A DNA stretch of 64,000 nucleotides from an uncultured Rubripirellula sp. (GTDB lineage: Bacteria; Planctomycetota; Planctomycetia; Pirellulales; Pirellulaceae). The position numbers and the translations under genes are program-made. Positions 29,251 to 38,412 of the stretch are shown here, one piece after another. The notes beneath the pieces were generated by a model, which had not been told where the DNA came from, ran no database searches, and saw only the letters and a program-made list of their open reading frames with translations. Every line of letters starts with the position of its first letter. The first letter of the stretch is position 1. Location of the stretch: positions 124,001 to 188,000 of the forward strand of contig CALJHC010000010.1 of the NCBI GenBank assembly GCA_938075415.1, written 5' to 3'.

Positions 29251-29709
29251 CTAGGCGACTTTTCGAGATGAAGTCTGGACGTTTCTTAAGGTCACACTAC
29301 ACACGCTCTGCCGGATGGGTTGCTCATCGATTGTGACGATTTGAAGCCCAATTTTTTTGGTCAGATTGACCAGGATGGGGGCACGTAGGTTGGTTGTCAG
29401 CTGACTTTGATGATTCGAGACGGTGCTGAAAACATACATCTCGCAATCCTCCCCGAGGCGCAGGGAGTCAAGATCGCGTTTGGAGGCCCGCACACGATAG
29501 TTTTTGACAAAGTTACGTGGACTGAGGACGGGAATGGAGCAATCACCACGCGTTACACTTTGCAGCCAAGCGATGGTTGGATTATCGAAATCAGGGACCA
29601 AGGCCCACTGACGCAAGGATTCCATTCCAATCAAGCCCAATGGGAATACGAAGATTTCTTCCGGGGCGATTTGCAGAGTACCGAATCGCGAGGTTGCAAT
29701 CTGCATCAT
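29251..29709 (-). CDS. fliW: Flagellar assembly factor FliW
   Basis: Beta-rich protein that binds CsrA (and flagellin) in the FliW-CsrA-flagellin partner switch. Of 152 residues, FGTLQIAPEEIFVFPLGLIGMES is the family opening, and FLQS-like AWLQSV, DDLDSL-like LDSLRLGEDCEMYVF and NLRAPILVNLTKKIGLQIV follow. The start is at 29709 or the adjacent ATG at 29706. Being next to csrA on the same strand strongly supports the call. Confidence 0.93.
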   Translation of the reverse strand: MMQIATSRFGTLQIAPEEIFVFPLGLIGMESLRQWALVPDFDNPTIAWLQSVTRGDCSIPVLSPRNFVKNYRVRASKRDLDSLRLGEDCEMYVFSTVSNHQSQLTTNLRAPILVNLTKKIGLQIVTIDEQPIRQSVCSVTLRNVQTSSRKVA

Positions 29710-30343
29710 GATTTTACCGCGGGGACGTTGCGAGTATTTTGAAGGTGGTGAAGGTGAGGGATGATCGCGTGCTCAACACGCACAAATCCAAGTTGGCGAA
29801 GTTGTGGGCGAGTTTGGACGTCATCATCGTCTTCTTCGGTTAATGAGTCTGCAGAATCGATAAAATCGCTACAAATAACCAAAACTTTCAGGTGGAGTGG
29901 TCAGATGGATCTCAAGCACTTTTGAATCGGCCGGTGAAGCGGTGCTGATAATCTCAATTTTTCTTCTGCTCTGTCCGCGTGTTGGTTGGCAAGGCGATGG
30001 TTGTTTTGGGGTGACGCCGGCTTTGCAACGAATCGTCGGGAGATCACTTTTTGCCAGGTCAGTATCCGGAACCTTAAAATTAAGGGTGTTGCCTGGTCCG
30101 ATTGCCTGTGAGATCATCGCGCGGGGACGGTGGGAAGTGCGGTATCCCTCCGAGACGTCGATATCCTGATAGGTGTCGATAGCTTGGTAGGTGTGGTTGA
30201 GTTCTTCATCGGGGCCGGTTCACGCTATTTTTTGAACGGTGTATTTCTCTGGCACGCTGAACTCTGGCACGCTGAACTCGGGCACGGTGAACAAGATTCG
30301 GGAACGAACATAATCCAATGAAACCAAGATCACTGGGTGTCGG
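29710..30343. other. Divergent intergenic stretch with one tandem repeat
   Basis: Between fliW and the zinc-ribbon/TerB gene. Holds the 15-nt x3 repeat at 30247-30291 and likely both promoters. No supported gene. Confidence 0.55.
30247..30291. repeat. Tandem repeat, 3 copies of a 15-nt unit
   Basis: CTCTGGCACGCTGAA at 30247 and 30262, and CTCGGGCACGGTGAA at 30277. It ends about 50 nt before the next gene's start. Confidence 0.9.
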
Positions 30344-30973
30344 ATGATTTTCATCGGCACCATGAACCTGTCGAGGACACGCGAGCGAGGCGACTTTTAT
30401 TGCCCCGATTGTGAATCAATGCAGGCTTATCGATTAAAAGCCAAGCGTCCTTGGATAACGCTTTATTTCATTCCGGTCGTTCCGATCGGTAAGGTAGAGA
30501 TAGTCATTCGCTGCGACAAATGTCATTCCAATTGGGATGAGTCAGTCTTAAAAGTTGACGCCGATTCACACCGTGAGTTGTTGGAGGATCAGGCGTCTTA
30601 TGAGATTTTTCGTGCGGTTGTGTTGTATCTTCTGTCGGACGGATACATGGAAGAAAACGAAATTGAGCCATTGCGAGAGATCGCGTCAGAGGTGTTCGGC
30701 CGCGATGTGGATCGCGAGGAGTTAGGCCGACTTTGTTCCAGCGCAGAGCAATCAGGAATCAAAGTTCGAAACTATGTCACTTCTGTGTTGCGATACTGGA
30801 ATCCGGAGCAGCAGCGGCTAGCAATTCAATCGATGTTCCTAGCTGGCTCGCTTCGGGGTGAGCTCGATTCGGACAGGCTGGAGTTATTGATGGAAATTCG
30901 GCAAACTGCGGGCCTGAGTGATCAAGGATTCAGAACGCTCATCGAGGAAGGTTTGCAGCGGTCTGATCAGTAG
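30344..30973 (+). CDS. Zinc-ribbon plus TerB-like helical domain protein
   Basis: 209 residues. The N-terminal zinc ribbon has FYCPDCES and IRCDKCHSNW, separated by the hydrophobic WITLYFIPVVPIGKVE typical of zinc_ribbon_15-type proteins. A helical domain (YEIFRAVVLYLLSDGYMEENEIEPLREI onward, ~85-205) has the TerB-like pattern with acidic residues after the first helix. TerB-like domains often sit in envelope-stress or calcium/metal-linked systems, but no ter genes are near. Role unknown. The first ATG is chosen because the family usually starts with a short hydrophobic strand. Confidence 0.7.
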   Translation: MIFIGTMNLSRTRERGDFYCPDCESMQAYRLKAKRPWITLYFIPVVPIGKVEIVIRCDKCHSNWDESVLKVDADSHRELLEDQASYEIFRAVVLYLLSDGYMEENEIEPLREIASEVFGRDVDREELGRLCSSAEQSGIKVRNYVTSVLRYWNPEQQRLAIQSMFLAGSLRGELDSDRLELLMEIRQTAGLSDQGFRTLIEEGLQRSDQ

Positions 30974-31054
30974 AAATCGACCAGGTGTCGAGACTGCCTG
31001 ATTGAAGTCATCGCCTCACAGTGTCTCGGCCTAACGACTCACGGACTCAAGGCA

Positions 31055-32200
31055 TTAGGCACTTGATTGCGTCAAGACTTCATCCAATGCAATCGCACGA
31101 TGTTGATTCGCTGATTGATAGCAGGCATCTACCAATGCCATGGTTGCAAGATTGTCATGGCCAGAAAGGCTCGGGGGATGTTTTTCCTCGAGTGATAAAA
31201 GTAGGTCGGCCATCGGGCCAATGAATGCATCAGGAAACCAGACTTCATCCCACCGCGGTTTTCTCCAAGATTCATCTCCAATAATCGTGTAATCCAGCGT
31301 GCTCGGGGTTCTTTCGGGGTATTTTGGCCAGCCAATTGTTCCGCGTGCAATCCCTTTGGTTCCCTCAACTCGCCAGCGAATGCCAATATCTGAGGCGGAG
31401 CCTTCCCGGGCTGGCCCGGTCCAGACGTCATCACAGATTTGGCAGCGAAGTCCCGAGGCATATTCCAAAATGTAGAGTCCGATCCCGTCTTGATGAGGAA
31501 ACTTAGTTCTCGGGTCGGGGGCAAAGCTTGCAAAAACGCGCTCGGGATTTCCGAACCAGTATCGCATGGTGTCCAGATGGTGAATGGACATGATTCTGCA
31601 CGTAAGCCAACCTTGACGTTCTTGCCATGCCATCCAGTGCGGGATCGCTCTCATGTCAATCGTTGCCAAGACCGGATCCCCCAAAGCTGCTGGTTGTACG
31701 CCTTGATTTGAAAGCAGTGTTTTGCAAGCGCGTATGGACTGGTCGAAACGCATGTTCTGGTTGACGCAAAGCGTGATGCCACGCTCTTGGCACAGGCTGA
31801 CGATCTGGCATGCCTCACGATAATTTCGGCCAAGAGGTTTCTGTGCCAAGATACCTCGGATATGAGAGTGGGACACAACTTCTTTGATGACATCAAGTTG
31901 AACATCGGGAGGAACCGCGATGTCGATCACTTGAATTTTGGAATCACTCAATAGTTCCCGCGCGGACTGATGAACGTTAGGAATCGAGTGTCTCTGGGCG
32001 ACCGATCTCGCTTTCTGGATATCTCGTCCTGCGATCGCAACCACATTCAAGTTATTTTGTTTGTAAGCGGGGAGGTGGCAGTCTGCCATGATGAAGCCGG
32101 TGCCAATGCATCCGATGGGTAAATCAATGCGGTCCGGTAGTTTGGCTAAATAGGTTGACGCGTCAATCAATTCATCCTGTTGGTTGGCGTCTTCATGCAT
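31055..32200 (-). CDS. Gfo/Idh/MocA-family oxidoreductase
   Basis: NAD(P)-dependent sugar-type dehydrogenase of 381 residues. The Rossmann loop [18 protein letters not shown] (~29-46), [16 protein letters not shown] with the family's catalytic-region Lys, and [15 protein letters not shown] are visible. No signal peptide, so cytosolic. It follows the PhyH gene by about 80 nt and with the sulfatase forms a probable three-gene run. Substrate unknown; sugar, inositol or a derivative is the family norm. Confidence 0.88.
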   Translation of the reverse strand: MHEDANQQDELIDASTYLAKLPDRIDLPIGCIGTGFIMADCHLPAYKQNNLNVVAIAGRDIQKARSVAQRHSIPNVHQSARELLSDSKIQVIDIAVPPDVQLDVIKEVVSHSHIRGILAQKPLGRNYREACQIVSLCQERGITLCVNQNMRFDQSIRACKTLLSNQGVQPAALGDPVLATIDMRAIPHWMAWQERQGWLTCRIMSIHHLDTMRYWFGNPERVFASFAPDPRTKFPHQDGIGLYILEYASGLRCQICDDVWTGPAREGSASDIGIRWRVEGTKGIARGTIGWPKYPERTPSTLDYTIIGDESWRKPRWDEVWFPDAFIGPMADLLLSLEEKHPPSLSGHDNLATMALVDACYQSANQHRAIALDEVLTQSSA

Positions 32201-32282
32201 GGGTGTTCAGTCTGATTTAAGTGACAGGTGCCGTACGTTGATTGCTGGCAGCGCGAGGGCGCGCGTGAGGGAATCAATGCGT

Positions 32283-33125
32283 TCAAGATTCCGGAAGTGT
32301 CTTGGCGCTGTTATCTCGACTTGGATCGAGAAAAGAGGTGTTGGACGCTGGTTGGCCGGTTGGTGAGTCAAATCGTTGTTTGCCAATGATTTTGACTTGC
32401 GAGTCATCGATTTTTTGTAAGGGGGTGTAGCTCGGGTGGTGTGACTCGAAGTACGGCGTATTTTCCTTGGCGTTGTAGCAACAGATCATCGACCATCGGG
32501 GAAGGTTGGAGCGGTTCTGGTCGCTTCGATGCAAAAGATTAGCGTGGAAGAACAACACATCGCCAGAATTCATCTCCATGTGAAGGTGAGGCATCCGTTG
32601 TACGATTGCCTGGACCCGCTCGGTGTCGGCGCCAGCCTGGTCTCCGGTGAGAACGTGTTCAATGCGACCGCAATGATGAGAACCTTCGATAACCTGAAGA
32701 CATCCATTCTCCTGAGTGCAGGGGTCAACGGCGATAAAAGCACTCAGCAGATCAGGCTTTAGCACTCCATTTCGGTACCAGTACCCATAATCTTGATGCC
32801 AGGTCCAAGCACCACCGATCTGTGCATCCTTCATGATCATTTTGGAATGATAGTGATAGGGTTCATCGCGTAGCAGGGCTTCTGCCACCGCGGTGATACG
32901 ATTGCATCGAGCGAATGCCCCATAGATTCCATGCCCGGGGTGATTCCAAAGAGATAGTCGTACCGTGCCGCCTTCGCCATCTTCCCGGCCAAAGGAATGT
33001 TGATCGAGTTCCTTGTCCTCTTTCGCGGTTCGTTGCAAGAGTTCGATTTCCTCTTGATCAAAGAGGTTTTTGATCAAAAGGAATCCCGAGGTGTCGTACT
33101 GTCTGATTTGGCCTGCTGTGAGCAT
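32283..33125 (-). CDS. Phytanoyl-CoA dioxygenase family protein (Fe(II)/2OG)
   Basis: Non-haem iron oxygenase of 280 residues. YDTSGFLLIKNLFDQEEI opens the fold. WTWHQDYGYWY contributes the HxD pair (110, 112), and LLHRSDQNRS gives the distal His (~199) and the 2-oxoglutarate Arg (~205), so the catalytic set is intact. It belongs to the secondary-metabolism/ectoine-hydroxylase-like side of PhyH rather than true phytanoyl-CoA hydroxylases, and the substrate is unknown. Middle gene of the sulfatase - PhyH - Gfo/Idh run. Confidence 0.88.
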   Translation of the reverse strand: MLTAGQIRQYDTSGFLLIKNLFDQEEIELLQRTAKEDKELDQHSFGREDGEGGTVRLSLWNHPGHGIYGAFARCNRITAVAEALLRDEPYHYHSKMIMKDAQIGGAWTWHQDYGYWYRNGVLKPDLLSAFIAVDPCTQENGCLQVIEGSHHCGRIEHVLTGDQAGADTERVQAIVQRMPHLHMEMNSGDVLFFHANLLHRSDQNRSNLPRWSMICCYNAKENTPYFESHHPSYTPLQKIDDSQVKIIGKQRFDSPTGQPASNTSFLDPSRDNSAKTLPES

Positions 33126-33293
33126 CGAATGGGTTCCTGCTATCGAGAAAAGTCATTGATGTTGTCGAAACAAATGTTCGTGGTGTCCAGTCATTGTTGG
33201 GGTACCTTCATTTGCTCCGATCGACAGAAAGCGATCCGAGTTGAATCGCTTTTGCAGGGTTGATCTGCTGGCCATGGTGTCGATTCGATTGGT

Positions 33294-35117
33294 CTATTTT
33301 TTTGTGACATAGACGTAATAGGCGCCGTGCTCTTGTCCCTTGGCACCGTGGAACAACGCAAGCATTCTGGTTTTCCCCTTCGGAAGTTCCAGATTGAAGA
33401 CGGCTTCATGATCACCGGGTTTCACCTCGGTTTCCATTTCAATTTCGGCAATCGACAAAGAAGCCTGACTTGGGTTGATCGCCTGACCCGCGCTAGTTCG
33501 ATACGCCTTCACGCCGGGGACATCCGCGCCCGGTGGCAGCGAAGCGTTAATCGCCAGATTGGCTTCTTCCGGCCAACGCCGTAACCGAACTTCATACTGC
33601 CCAGCCTCATGGACGTAGACATTCCAGAATCCGGTGTTGCGATCGCCGTTAACCGCCTTGCGGATATGAGATTGATTCCAAGGAGTGGAGCCGCTTGTAA
33701 TCCAGTCATGGCTGGTGAGTCGAGCAGGGTTGTCAGCTGGGTGACCCAGGTAGATGGCAGTTGCATTGGAAAAGGTTGGTTCGAGCTCTGACCACCAAGA
33801 CTCATAGAAGTTTCTCATTCGGTTAACAACATCGGGATGTTGTGACGCAATGTTCTTGGTTTGACCAGGGTCATTCTTGATTTGAAAAAGTTCTTGGCCG
33901 TCAATCAAACGCCAATTGCTCGTCATCACCGCGCTTGATTTCCACTTGATGGGATCTTTGACCCGCTGAGAATCTGTGATCATCATTCGGTCTGACCAGT
34001 TTCCGGAGGTGTTTCCTTTGAGCAGCGGAACAATGCTGACCCCGTCAAACTTGACGCCTTTCGGTGGTGTTAGATCGCAGAGTTCGATCAGTGTCGGAAC
34101 GACGTCGACATAGGAGGTGAGCGGTTCCACATCATAGCCGCCATCCAATCCTGATTTTTCCCAGTGTAGAAACAGAGGAACTCGATGTCCGCCATCATAT
34201 TGACTGCCTTTTTTTCCCCGCATTTCCGCGTTGAAGACATTCGAACCCGACGAACTACCGTTATCTGTTGTGAAGATGAAAATGGTGTTTTCCGATAATC
34301 CCTCTTCATCGAGGAACTCGCGAAACGCTCCCACGTTGTCGTCAATGTTGGCGATCATTCCGAAGAAGTTCGCGAGGTTTACATTTTGATCTTGATACGG
34401 CTTACTTGATTCTTCCGGCGAGTGCATCGGGCCATGAGGTGCATTGGTTGCGATGTAGGCAAGGAAGGGCTGTTTCTTGGCTTTTTGCTCACGCACAAAC
34501 GTTTTGGCATAGTCAAAAAAGACATCGGTGCAAAAGCCTTTGACTTTTTCTGGCTTGCCGTTGTGCCAGTAGCTTCCGTCGAAATAGGCGTTGTCCCAAT
34601 AATCTGGTGTTTGTCCGACTCCGCCGCCACCATGACGCATCACTTCGGTGTAGCCGCGATCCTCGGGGCGGTAAGGGTAGTTGTCTCCGAGGTGCCACTT
34701 GCCAAACATGCCGGTGGCGTAACCATTGTCTTTGAAAATTTGGCCCATAGTGACCTCGTTTTCGCGAAGCATGGAGCGGCCCATGATGGTATGCCAAACA
34801 CCTGTGCGATTGGTCCAGTGGCCGGTCAGAAAACCCGATCGAGTTGGTGAGCAGGTCGGAGCCACATGATAGTCTTTTAGTCGAACGGAATCTGCGTAAA
34901 GGTCATCCAGATTAGGAGTCTTGAGAATCGGGTTTCCGTGGCAGGAAAGGTCTCCATAGCCCTGGTCGTCAGTGATCACGATCACGACGTTCGGCGGAGC
35001 TGCTGCCAGCTTGTTTTCTGGCAAGCCCATGGTGGCAATCGCAAAGGCCAAAATCGCAAGGGTGGTATTCAGGGCGGTTTGGTTCATTTTCATTCGGTTG
35101 AGGGACTCTGTTTTCAT
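33294..35117 (-). CDS. Exported formylglycine-dependent sulfatase (arylsulfatase family S1)
   Basis: Hydrolyses sulfate esters, probably of marine polysaccharides, in the periplasm. About 607 residues from the ATG at 35117, which precedes a signal peptide (TLAILAFAIATMGLPENKLAAA); no Shine-Dalgarno is visible, and ATGs at 35093/35087 are alternatives. Visible motifs are VVIVITDDQGYGD (metal Asp ~50-51), the formylglycine signature CSPTRSGFLTGH (Cys ~89), FGKWHLGD and FIFTTDNGS. A C-terminal beta region of about 150 residues follows the catalytic domain. The maturation enzyme is not in the window. Probable first gene of a run with PhyH and Gfo/Idh/MocA genes. Confidence 0.92.
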   Translation of the reverse strand: MKTESLNRMKMNQTALNTTLAILAFAIATMGLPENKLAAAPPNVVIVITDDQGYGDLSCHGNPILKTPNLDDLYADSVRLKDYHVAPTCSPTRSGFLTGHWTNRTGVWHTIMGRSMLRENEVTMGQIFKDNGYATGMFGKWHLGDNYPYRPEDRGYTEVMRHGGGGVGQTPDYWDNAYFDGSYWHNGKPEKVKGFCTDVFFDYAKTFVREQKAKKQPFLAYIATNAPHGPMHSPEESSKPYQDQNVNLANFFGMIANIDDNVGAFREFLDEEGLSENTIFIFTTDNGSSSGSNVFNAEMRGKKGSQYDGGHRVPLFLHWEKSGLDGGYDVEPLTSYVDVVPTLIELCDLTPPKGVKFDGVSIVPLLKGNTSGNWSDRMMITDSQRVKDPIKWKSSAVMTSNWRLIDGQELFQIKNDPGQTKNIASQHPDVVNRMRNFYESWWSELEPTFSNATAIYLGHPADNPARLTSHDWITSGSTPWNQSHIRKAVNGDRNTGFWNVYVHEAGQYEVRLRRWPEEANLAINASLPPGADVPGVKAYRTSAGQAINPSQASLSIAEIEMETEVKPGDHEAVFNLELPKGKTRMLALFHGAKGQEHGAYYVYVTKK

Positions 35118-35408
35118 TTTTTCAGTTGAAGCGTGAGGTTGAAATCGTGACTGGATTATGAAGGGGGTGGCAATGTTTTTCTGCGGCAAGAAGGCGGTGG
35201 TTCTTGCTTGTTGACCTGCACCATGACGCGTCATGCTCTCGATAAAGACTCTAACGCCTCGAATCATTGGGAACTTTTAAGCCACTGTGTCGCAGGTTCA
35301 CAGTAGCAGGTTTAGCCGAAAGCTGAAGTCACGTCCAAGGAAACATTGGGATCATGTCCTTCAGTTGGTTCAGAGGATACTCAATAGGTCTTCATCGCGC
35401 TTCCCAGC

Positions 35409-35474
35409 GTCATTGCGTGCTGTCGCAGGTGTCATTGCATGCTGTCGCAGGTGTCATTGCGTGCTGTCGCAGGT
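35409..35474. repeat. Tandem repeat, 3 copies of a 22-nt unit
   Basis: Units beginning GTCATTGC and ending TGCTGTCGCAGGT start at 35409, 35431 and 35453. The middle copy differs by one base (GCATGC for GCGTGC). Confidence 0.92.
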
Positions 35475-35880
35475 TTTGGGCCAGAGACGCATCAGGCAAA
35501 CGATGTTGGTTGTGAAAAGTTTTTTTTGGAACGGTGTCAATGGTCGACGCGATCACAATACTTCTCGCAACCACTGCAGATCCGACATTGTAAGAGAGAA
35601 TTAGGCGAAGGTGTGAAGCGATGGCTACCGGACGGAGAACACCGATGATGCGAAGGTTGAGAGTGGCCTTTGCAAACGGTCCTCTTAATAGCCGGCATTT
35701 TGCAATCTGGGAGTTTTTTGCGAATCGAGGCAATCGATGAGTTTTTGCGGGTTGGCTGGCAGAAGCTGGTGTCTGATGTCGCCCATTTGAGCATTGATCA
35801 GTCTCTGGCATCTTCCCCTTGCGCTGCAGGATGGAACTTGTGAGGAGTTCAGGCGTGTTGTCGTTCAAACGCCGGCGGTC

Positions 35881-35973
35881 TGCCGCTGTGCCGCTGTGCC
35901 GTGGTGCCGGGGTGCCGGGGTGCCGTGGTGCCGGGGTGCCGCTGTGCCGCTGTGCCGTGGTGCCGTGGTGCCG
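35881..35973. repeat. Octamer tandem array, 11 copies of TGCCGNNG
   Basis: Eight-base units starting at 35881 and every 8 nt to 35961, with a partial twelfth (TGCCG). The unit cycles among TGCCGCTG, TGCCGTGG and TGCCGGGG. The order CTG-CTG-TGG-GGG-GGG-TGG-GGG-CTG-CTG-TGG-TGG hints at block duplication. Confidence 0.95.
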
Positions 35974-36571
35974 AAAACCTCGCAATAAAATTAGACGCAA
36001 CTTCGACCCTCGGTGCTTTGCGCTTTCCAAAGTGCTCGAATTTTTTGACCTAACAGGGTGAGCGGTATCGTGATCCGACGCTCAAATTGGCATGTTAGCT
36101 GTCTTGGATGTTGGTTGAATCGTTTCAGAAAACGATCGCTGGCGTTTCAGTTCGCTGTGATCGGACTGACCGTCATCCGGTCACCCAGAGCAAAGAAACG
36201 GGAATTTTGCACGCGGGATTGAATCAATCCATCCATTTTCGACAGATACCACTTGGGGGGTGTGGTCTCTGTGCGGTGCCCGCGGTTACCACGCTGCTAA
36301 GATTGAATAACGAACAAAATCCTAGGTGATTTGGAGTCCCCAGCCAACTTTCGACCCCAGTGAGGACTGAACGTGGAAATTGATTCCATTTGGTCGACTG
36401 ACAATGGGTTTTGAGCCATTGCTATGGGACGTTTTGAGGGTCGAATAGAAACACTTTGGAATTTTTCGAATCGCTGTTCTCCGTTAAAGTAGAGCGGGAC
36501 AGGTACTGGAACGAGGATTGGAGCGATAGTCAGACGGGATGCTGTGAGCCCCGTTTTGTGTGTCGTTCAGG

Positions 36572-37840
36572 ATGTCTAAGGATCGAAAGAGCATGATCAA
36601 GTCAGATTACGATTGCGTGGTGATTGGTGGTGGGCCGGCGGGATCGTCTGCGGCGACCATTGTGGCAGAGGCGGGTCAAAGCACTTTGCTGATTGAGCGT
36701 GAAGCGATGCCGCGTTTTCATGTTGGCGAATCCCTGATGCCGGAAACTTTTTGGGCACTTGAGCGTTTGGGAGTGAACGACAAGATTCGCCATCAAGGCT
36801 GGCAGATGAAGAAAAGCGTTCAGTTCGTCTCCCATCGCGGGAATGAGTCGGATCCCTTCTTTTTTAGGCAGCACGACGATCGGGACTGCAGTGACACTTG
36901 GCAAGTGGAACGCAGTGAGTTTGACAAGATGCTTTTTGATCGTGCCTCGGAGGTTGGAGCTGATACGGTTGATCAGACTCGCTTGTTGAATGTCATGTTT
37001 GACGAGCAGGGTGCTGCCACGGGTGTCGTTGTCAAAGACAAAGAGGGTGTCGAGCACACCGTGAGTTGCCGAGTGGTGATTGATGGAACAGGGCAACAAT
37101 CCTTCATAGCGAACAAGCTGGGTTTGAAGGAGGTTGACCCTGATTTGAAAAAGGCGGCGATTTGGAGTTACTACAAGGATGCGTCGCGGGGCGATGGAGA
37201 GAATTCCGGGGCGACCATCATCCTGAACACGGAAGACAAACAGTCATGGTTTTGGTTCATTCCACTTTCACGTGGAATCACAAGCATCGGTTGTGTCTCG
37301 GATCATGAGCACCTGCTGAAGGGGCGGGGTAGCGCCGAAGATGTTTTCTTTGAGGAACTGGCCAATTGCCCAGGCCTCAAGCCGAGGCTTGAGAACGCAA
37401 CCCGCCTCGGAGATATTCGCGTCGCCAAAGAATTCTCGTACATGACCAAGCAAAGCTCCGGTCCTGGCTGGGTTTTGGTGGGTGATGCTTTGGGTTTCAT
37501 CGATCCAGTCTATTCGTCGGGCGTCTATTTTGCTTTGGAGATGGGCGTTCGCGCCGGCGACGCCGTGGTCGAAGGTTTTCGCTCGGGCGACCTGAGCGGT
37601 CAGCAACTCGGTAAGTGGATCCCAGCATTCAAAGAGGGTGCCGGGTGGGTGAGAAAACTCGTTCATGCCTTCTACAACAAACAGTTCAGCATCGGGCGTT
37701 TTATGACGGAACATCCTGAGCATCGCGGAAACGTCACGAACCTTCTCATTGGGAGGGTATTCCAAGAGGGAGTTGGAGAGGTGTTTCCTGATATGGACGC
37801 ATCAATCGAGCGTTCAGCAATGGAAGCCGCCAAAGGTTAG
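36572..37840 (+). CDS. Flavin-dependent halogenase-like FAD oxidoreductase
   Basis: About 422 residues from the ATG at 36572 (GTG at 36560 and ATG at 36593 are alternatives). VVIGGGPAGSSAA binds FAD; RFHVGESLMPETFWALERLG is the opening of phenol/pyrrole-type halogenases. WQMKKSVQF has a Lys where halogenases carry the catalytic lysine, and SWFWFIP fits the WxWxIP motif that distinguishes halogenases from monooxygenases. LVGDALGFIDPVYSSGVYFALE is the second flavin motif. It is soluble with no signal peptide. Geranylgeranyl-reductase-like enzymes are the main alternative. No carrier protein or biosynthetic cluster is adjacent, so a free or unknown substrate is likely. Confidence 0.75.
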   Translation: MSKDRKSMIKSDYDCVVIGGGPAGSSAATIVAEAGQSTLLIEREAMPRFHVGESLMPETFWALERLGVNDKIRHQGWQMKKSVQFVSHRGNESDPFFFRQHDDRDCSDTWQVERSEFDKMLFDRASEVGADTVDQTRLLNVMFDEQGAATGVVVKDKEGVEHTVSCRVVIDGTGQQSFIANKLGLKEVDPDLKKAAIWSYYKDASRGDGENSGATIILNTEDKQSWFWFIPLSRGITSIGCVSDHEHLLKGRGSAEDVFFEELANCPGLKPRLENATRLGDIRVAKEFSYMTKQSSGPGWVLVGDALGFIDPVYSSGVYFALEMGVRAGDAVVEGFRSGDLSGQQLGKWIPAFKEGAGWVRKLVHAFYNKQFSIGRFMTEHPEHRGNVTNLLIGRVFQEGVGEVFPDMDASIERSAMEAAKG

Positions 37841-38412
37841 GTCGGCAAGCAGACAACCGCCGCAGCCTTTTTTCGACTCCATCGTTGACTTGACAATCTG
37901 AGGCAGCAGGCGAGACAGAGGGCCGTGCAAGTCACCTCGTTGACCTCTATTTCCGATGCGGTCGGTTCACAAAGTGACAAGAGACAGGGATGCCTTTTTA
38001 CATCGCTTCTAGCGATCCCCCTTTTTGCTAACGGCTTGGTCTGAGGGATTGGGTTCGGCCGTATGGGTCGTTACTTTCGGCAGATTGCTTGGCTGGCTAG
38101 GACGAGACCAGTCATGCGGTCTCAATGGACGTCCTTCGGAGGGGCAACGAGCGTGAATCCAGCGGGAGCTTATGTTAGAATTTGACGGGTTTGCGTGGGG
38201 CCGCGATTTGCTGCTCATGCAGCGTTACCCCCATGCTTTTGAACTAACGTTCACGGGGAAGGGCTTTGAACGAGTCACTTTGCTGGTACGCTTGGCCGGT
38301 TCGGTGCTGACGCCAAAAGACCAAATCAGGTTTCGAATGGCTTCCAGTTATTCATTCGGTCGCATGAAAAGCCCTGAGGATTCGGTAGTTGGACAAACGG
38401 GTGCTTCGTCAA
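37841..38412. other. Intergenic stretch, no gene seen
   Basis: Between the halogenase-like gene and the exported VWA gene on the same strand. Short frames on both strands lack support; no clear terminator. Confidence 0.5.

Larger units (their letters stand above)
35118..36571. other. Longest gene-free stretch, with two tandem repeat arrays
   Basis: About 1.45 kb between divergent sulfatase and halogenase-like genes. Contains the 22-nt x3 and 8-nt x11 arrays. A 206-codon minus frame (35410-36030) is driven by both repeats and reads as His/Pro/Thr low complexity. No supported gene or RNA. Confidence 0.6.

Noticed and set aside
35410..36030. A 206-codon minus-strand frame in the long intergenic stretch
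   Set aside because: It runs through the octamer and 22-nt arrays and reads as low-complexity His/Pro/Thr and Thr/Asp/Cys; no ribosome site, no family.
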